Source of the DNA: Candidatus Aenigmatarchaeota archaeon
GTDB taxonomy: Archaea; Aenigmatarchaeota; Aenigmatarchaeia; QMZP01; QMZT01
Assembly (NCBI GenBank): GCA_030634615.1
Contig: DAOWAL010000008.1
Coordinates: forward strand, 1 to 16,526
Direction: 5' to 3'
DNA length: 16,526 nucleotides
Shown here: piece by piece, positions 13,550 through 16,526 of the stretch
How positions within the stretch are numbered: position 1 is the stretch's first letter
How the letters are laid out: every line of letters begins with the position of its first letter
Program-made: the position numbers and the translations under genes
Notes under the pieces: generated by a model
What the model was told of the DNA's origin: nothing
The model's database searches: none
Seen by the model: only the letters and a program-made list of their open reading frames with translations

Positions 13550-14026
13550 ATGAGATTTAAAGAATTGTTAAAACCTACAAAAAAGAAGATTTTGTTAACT
13601 ATAATGGTGTTCTTATTAATTAGGTTAATAATTGTTTTCCCCCCAGTATTCTATGTCGCACAAAGTACCTCGATGTCACCTGCTATTAACAGGGGTGACA
13701 TCATTTTCGTTTCGTATATTGATTTTAGCGACGTTGAAGTCGGAGATATTGTACTAGTTGATATGGCTGAGTATAACCGAATAATGCTGTATTCGAGAGT
13801 TGTTTCAATTGACGATAATACGTTCGATACTAGAGGTGATGCTAACGCTGGTCAACACGCATTTGAGAAAAATATACCTTCTGATAAAATACGTGGTGTA
13901 ATAACAGGTTCGATTCCGATGATTGGGTTTTTGGAGATATATCACATTAGTTCGATAATTTTAGCGTTGTTAATTTATCTGATTTTTTCACTGTTTTTCA
14001 TAAAATCGAAGCCGGACCACGTTTAA
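13550..14026 (+). CDS. Signal peptidase I-like membrane protein (S26 fold), 158 aa, cassette 8
   Basis: The protein begins with a basic stretch and a membrane helix (about 14-36). The S26 nucleophile motif follows (STSMSPAINRGDIIF, Ser41 with M42 and P44), then a beta domain with SRVVSIDDNTFDTRGDANAG (GDAN 97-100) and a second membrane helix (about 130-151). Layout and the GDAN box match archaeal/Sec11-type signal peptidases, which cleave signal peptides outside the membrane. Where those enzymes have His-Arg (as in VHRVV) this protein has Ser82-Arg83, so the usual general base is missing. It may be inactive, use another residue, or be misaligned by me. The stop TAA is supplied by repeat R9 (GTT TAA). 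Confidence 0.75.
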   Translation: MRFKELLKPTKKKILLTIMVFLLIRLIIVFPPVFYVAQSTSMSPAINRGDIIFVSYIDFSDVEVGDIVLVDMAEYNRIMLYSRVVSIDDNTFDTRGDANAGQHAFEKNIPSDKIRGVITGSIPMIGFLEIYHISSIILALLIYLIFSLFFIKSKPDHV

Positions 14027-14063
14027 AGCCAGCGATTACGATTGTTTCTTGGTGGGATAAAAT
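14020..14063 (+). repeat. Last, degenerate cassette-array repeat copy R9 (subfamily B)
   Basis: The left half (CGTTTAAAGCCAGCGATTACG) is as in R8. The right half is shortened and changed (TTGGTGGGATAAAAT), 44 nt in all. The outer box is partly lost; the inner box keeps CC/GG and a few pairs. It supplies the stop codon of the signal-peptidase-like gene and ends the array 9 nt before the 3' end of the next gene. Confidence 0.75.
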
Positions 14064-14072
14064 TAAAATTTC

Positions 14073-14630
14073 TTAAACTCTAATTTCTTTTCTAACTTTA
14101 TTCATGTAGAAAAAACATGCAGCTATCAGTATACCGAATAGTACAAACCCTGCTATATGTAAGTATGGCAGTTCCGGAATAACGTTAGCAACAATTGGCG
14201 CGGCATCCTCAGCTACCAATTCAATAGATTTCATGAGATCGTTTCCCCTTTCTCCAAATGTTTGAGTTGCTGACATTACGCTTGAACCGAATGCATTTTT
14301 CATTAGATCAATTCCAGTATAAACAATGCCGACAGCCGAAAGTCCTAAAAGTATCCATATTCTCTTATCTTCTGAATGAAGGATATCCTTTCCCTTCTTT
14401 GTTAGTTCGTAGTATTTCCATTTGTGTCCGTCATCTATCTGAACGATGAGGTTCACGGAAACAAGATTATCGAGATGCTCTTTGATAGTTGATACGCTCA
14501 TTCCAAGGTATCTGGAAAGCTCACTAAGCGTTTTTCTACGTTTATCAAGCGATTTGAGAATATCAATACGTGTTCCTTACGCAAGTGTCTTGAATACCTT
14601 CTTGTCAAGCGTTAGCTTTTCATCTTCCAT
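14073..14630 (-). pseudogene. Membrane-anchored ArsR-like winged-helix regulator with premature stop
   Basis: Read from ATG 14630, a full 185-codon frame shows an ArsR-like winged helix (VFKTLA, stop, GTRIDILKSLDKRRKTLSEL, then LGMSVSTIKEHLDNL and the wing WKYYELTKKGKDIL). Two membrane helices follow (IWILLGLSAVGIVYTGIDLM and LHIAGFVLFGILIAACFF). Codon 18 is TAA (14577-14579), where relatives typically have Ser or Asp (LAS/LAD-TR); one base change from TCA would explain it. A TATA-like box (CATATTAAAG, about 14652-14661) still precedes the start. Restart at ATG 14501 would leave a protein without the first HTH helices. The protein would be a membrane-tethered regulator; target unknown. It is either a fresh pseudogene or a sequence error. 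Confidence 0.7.
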
Positions 14631-14699
14631 AACTAGTTTTTGTAGAGATTGCTTTAATATGGTTTGTTTTTGTTTCGGTACGGGCCGAAAGATGTTATA

Positions 14700-14771
14700 A
14701 TTAATGTAATATTTATATAATACGTATTCTATATATATACATATATATAATTATATAATATTATATAAATT
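14700..14771. other. Extremely AT-rich intergenic stretch with alternating TA tracts
   Basis: About 70 nt of nearly pure A/T with alternating TATATA runs lie between the divergent regulator and antitoxin genes. It contains several possible TATA boxes for the antitoxin gene; no single box can be chosen. It could also be an easily melted or protein-bound operator region. No longer inverted repeat than the TA tracts themselves is clear. Confidence 0.4.
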
Positions 14772-14782
14772 GGTGAATCTAA

Positions 14783-15046
14783 ATGCAAAAATTAGAAGTT
14801 ATCCATTATCCGAATTTGAAAACCGTATTAATGGTAGAAGAAGTTCTAAAAAACGCTAATAACTTAATGACAAGAGAGCAGTTAAAGAAAAAACTACCTA
14901 CAAAAATAATGCATCAAACACTAAATGTCATATTAGAATATTTGGAGGAAAGTGGAAAAATAATAGATGGTAGAAAAGGCATATTGTGGGTACACAACAC
15001 TAGTCAAAAGCTTGATAAAGCAATTGAAGAAGGAGTGGAATTGTAA
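14783..15046 (+). CDS. Winged-helix protein, probable antitoxin, 87 aa
   Basis: GGTGA at 14772-14776 supports ATG 14783. Residues 14-70 form a helix-turn-helix with wing: VLMVEEVLKNANNLMTREQL, then helix MHQTLNVILEYLEESGKI and wing DGRKGILWVHN. The charged C-terminal tail (SQKLDKAIEEGVEL) could wrap a partner. The stop overlaps the next start (TAATG), and that next gene reads as a RelE/ParE-fold toxin. This order, coupling and size fit a type II toxin-antitoxin pair with the antitoxin first. The winged-helix antitoxin type is known in archaea, but the pairing here is inferred from context. Confidence 0.6.
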   Translation: MQKLEVIHYPNLKTVLMVEEVLKNANNLMTREQLKKKLPTKIMHQTLNVILEYLEESGKIIDGRKGILWVHNTSQKLDKAIEEGVEL

Positions 15047-15422
15047 TGTTTAAAGGAAAACCTGTAAAGGTAATTATCACGGGAGAAGCTAGAGAAGAAT
15101 TTGAAGATTTAAATAAAGTTGTAGGTGAAGAAATTTCAAAAGGAATTACAAAAAGTGACCATCAGATATTACTCAACTCTATAAAACAAAAAATTGATTT
15201 TTGAAAGATAATCCAGAATATGGCATTCACATACCAAAAAATAGAATCCCGAAGGAATATATCAAAAATTATGATGTAAACAACTTATGGAAAGTTAATC
15301 TTTCAGGTGCTTGGAGAATGATTTATACTATAAGAGGCAGCAAAATTGAAATTATTTCTTTAATATTGGACATAATAAATCATAGAGATTACGAAAATAA
15401 ATTTAAATACAAGAAAAGTTAG
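15046..15422 (+). pseudogene. RelE/ParE-superfamily toxin, split by a frameshift
   Basis: ATG 15046 overlaps the antitoxin stop. Frame one (52 aa, to TGA 15202-15204) reads VKVIITGEAREEFEDLNKVV and ends NSIKQKIDF. Another frame takes over at once (LKDNPEYGIHIPKNRIPKEY) and runs to 15422, with LWKVNLSGAWRMIYTIRG and LILDIINHRDYENKF. One extra T in the five-T run (15198-15202) would join both into a 126-aa protein. Order and motifs (helical hairpin, beta sheet with GAWRMIY, terminal NHRDYE) match RelE/YafQ-type toxins, mostly mRNA interferases acting on the ribosome. So the toxin is either knocked out, misread in a homopolymer, or made by -1 slippage. Confidence 0.72.
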
Positions 15423-15455
15423 TTTTAGTAGTTTATCTCGATTCCAAAAATAGGA

Positions 15456-16454
15456 CTAGTCATACTTGGTCTGTAGTATCATGTACCTGAACTGATCTGT
15501 TATCTTTTTCAGGGGCTTTTCGTGACGTTCAAGGAACTTTTGATAATTATCTATACCGAAAAACTGAACACCATGATCTTTTAGTAATTTTATCACCTCT
15601 TCTGCTCTGTATGCCTTTTGTTCCAGTGTTATTCCCTTTACTTTGAAAAAATTGTAAAGAACTTTGAGTTCTGGCTGGGTATAGAAAAGTACTGCTTTAT
15701 TATCGTTTATTCCCATGAGTTCTGTTATTGTGCTGTTTCTCTTTATCATAAGGTTGTTCTTTTCTGCTACTTTTTTGAGAACTTCAAAATCAATTGTAAA
15801 TTCGCTGTGTCCGTAAACCCTTATTAGCTTAGGGGTTTTGGATGAATGTTCGCTTACGAATATTTTCCCGTTATCCTTGAGTAATTCCTTTGCTTTTTCA
15901 ATAAATTTAACAGCACCGTAGTTGAAATGATAATTTTCAGGGATTTTTATGTTGTAGAATTTTACAAGGGAAACTGCGTCATAGTATATGTCTTCGTCAT
16001 CTTTGTCAACATGATGATCCTCCACAGACATGTTAACAATAGTTGGAAAATCGGCAAGTACTTCGTTACACACTATGAGATCGAATTTTTCATTTATTTT
16101 CTCTTTCAGAAAATCTCCAACTATGAAAGAATACTTTCCGCCCTTGAATTTTTTCCTTAAATTGTTGATGAAATCACGTGATATATCCAAAAAGGTGTAA
16201 TGATAATTTGTGAGAGAATTGCATATATCTGCTGCAATGTGCCCAAGACCGGGTCCAATTTCAAGTATTCTTGGTTTTTCAGGAAGATCAAGTTCTTCGG
16301 CAATTATAATACCAAACGATTTTCTTTCCTTAGTAAAAGAATTTTCGCTCTTTAGAACATGCGATATTGTAAGTTCATTATCTATACCGTCTTTCACATT
16401 TCCGACATTTTTGTAATAGCTGTCAGTTCTGTTAATTACGTTAAACAATGTCAT
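15456..16454 (-). CDS. Class I SAM-dependent methyltransferase, 332 aa
   Basis: The Rossmann methyltransferase core lies at about 55-190. Motif I is EIGPGLG (65-71), the acidic residue after strand 2 is D90 (TFLDIS), motif III-like GDF is at 113-115, and strand 4 is FDLIVCNEVLADFPTIV. The region with EVLADFP and the long extension resembles the MidA/NDUFAF7-like group that methylates a protein arginine, but this is only suggestive. Residues 190-332 form a second strand-helix block (GKIFVSEHSSKTPKLIRVYG, VLFYTQPELKVLYNFF) of unknown role. A TATA-like ATTTAAAT at about 16479-16486 precedes ATG 16454. No signal peptide, so cytosolic. The substrate is not identifiable. Confidence 0.75.
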   Translation of the reverse strand: MTLFNVINRTDSYYKNVGNVKDGIDNELTISHVLKSENSFTKERKSFGIIIAEELDLPEKPRILEIGPGLGHIAADICNSLTNYHYTFLDISRDFINNLRKKFKGGKYSFIVGDFLKEKINEKFDLIVCNEVLADFPTIVNMSVEDHHVDKDDEDIYYDAVSLVKFYNIKIPENYHFNYGAVKFIEKAKELLKDNGKIFVSEHSSKTPKLIRVYGHSEFTIDFEVLKKVAEKNNLMIKRNSTITELMGINDNKAVLFYTQPELKVLYNFFKVKGITLEQKAYRAEEVIKLLKDHGVQFFGIDNYQKFLERHEKPLKKITDQFRYMILQTKYD

Positions 16455-16526
16455 AAATCTAATATCAAATCTGTGAATTTAAATGTATATATCAAAATTT
16501 GAATATGGGAACATCCAATTTGGGAA

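Noticed and set aside
8509..14063. CRISPR array
   Set aside because: The repeats recur, but the spacers are hundreds of bases long, contain genes and vary in length, and no cas genes are present.
8509..14063. Canonical integron attC sites
   Set aside because: No copy shows RYYYAAC at one end and GTTRRRY at the other, and no integron integrase or attI is in the window. Only the fold order is similar.
8509..14063. Ordinary transcription terminators or MITEs
   Set aside because: The copies have central T runs, but they keep their orientation beside genes of both strands and lack terminal inverted repeats with target-site duplications. They remain an alternative but explain the pattern less well.
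14446..14700. Plus-strand 84-aa frame opposite the ArsR-like regulator
   Set aside because: Antisense shadow; the minus strand carries the recognisable winged helix, even with its stop.
16505..16526. Start of a divergent plus-strand gene at ATG 16505
   Set aside because: A TATA-like box precedes it, but only seven codons are visible before the window ends, so it cannot be supported.

Overview
The window looks archaeal, from an AT-rich euryarchaeal or DPANN-type genome. Supporting genes are an archaeal-type inositol-1-phosphate synthase beside a CDP-alcohol phosphotransferase of the archaetidylinositol type, an RPA32-like OB-fold/winged-helix protein, pdxS-pdxT, an archaeal pilin-like membrane protein and PadR/ArsR-type winged-helix regulators. 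TTTAWAAT-type TATA boxes lie about 25-35 nt from start codons, and GGTGA-type ribosome sites occur in the operons. No rRNA, tRNA or CRISPR was seen, so finer placement is not possible.

Layout. (1) 1-1393: a short chain of translationally coupled small helix-turn-helix genes, one with a frameshift, ending in a winged-helix protein that overlaps a PD-(D/E)XK-type nuclease-like protein. (2) 1568-8487: ordinary chromosomal genes. These are the RPA32-like protein (+), a membrane-anchored pilin-like protein (-), the operon inositol phosphate synthase / archaetidylinositol phosphate synthase / HD phosphohydrolase (-), an MFS transporter overlapping a PadR regulator (+), and pdxS-pdxT (+). (3) 8488-14063: an accessory island. 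(4) 14073-16454: a membrane-anchored ArsR-like regulator with a premature stop, a toxin-antitoxin-like pair whose toxin is frameshifted, and a SAM methyltransferase.

The main discovery is the island at 8509-14063. Eight full or nearly full copies and one half copy of a 44-50 nt repeat, all in the same orientation, alternate with single genes transcribed on either strand. The genes are unrelated: a 60-aa protein, a 189-aa protein, a MazG-like pyrophosphohydrolase, an ABC-type ATPase, a winged-helix-like protein, a two-helix membrane protein, a 51-68-aa protein, a gamma-glutamylcyclotransferase-like protein and a signal-peptidase-like protein. Most carry their own TATA box and no ribosome-binding site. 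The repeat can fold on one strand into a stem: outer box CGTTTA/TAAATG, a 3-nt symmetric internal loop, then a variable inner box, often with one bulged A. One inner base pair changes on both sides between copies. This resembles integron attC sites (R box, unpaired spacer, L box with extrahelical base, variable tip), but the RYYYAAC/GTTRRRY core is absent and no integrase is in the window. I read it as an integron-like or otherwise novel archaeal gene-cassette array. The repeats and gene layout are seen directly; the mobility mechanism is inference.
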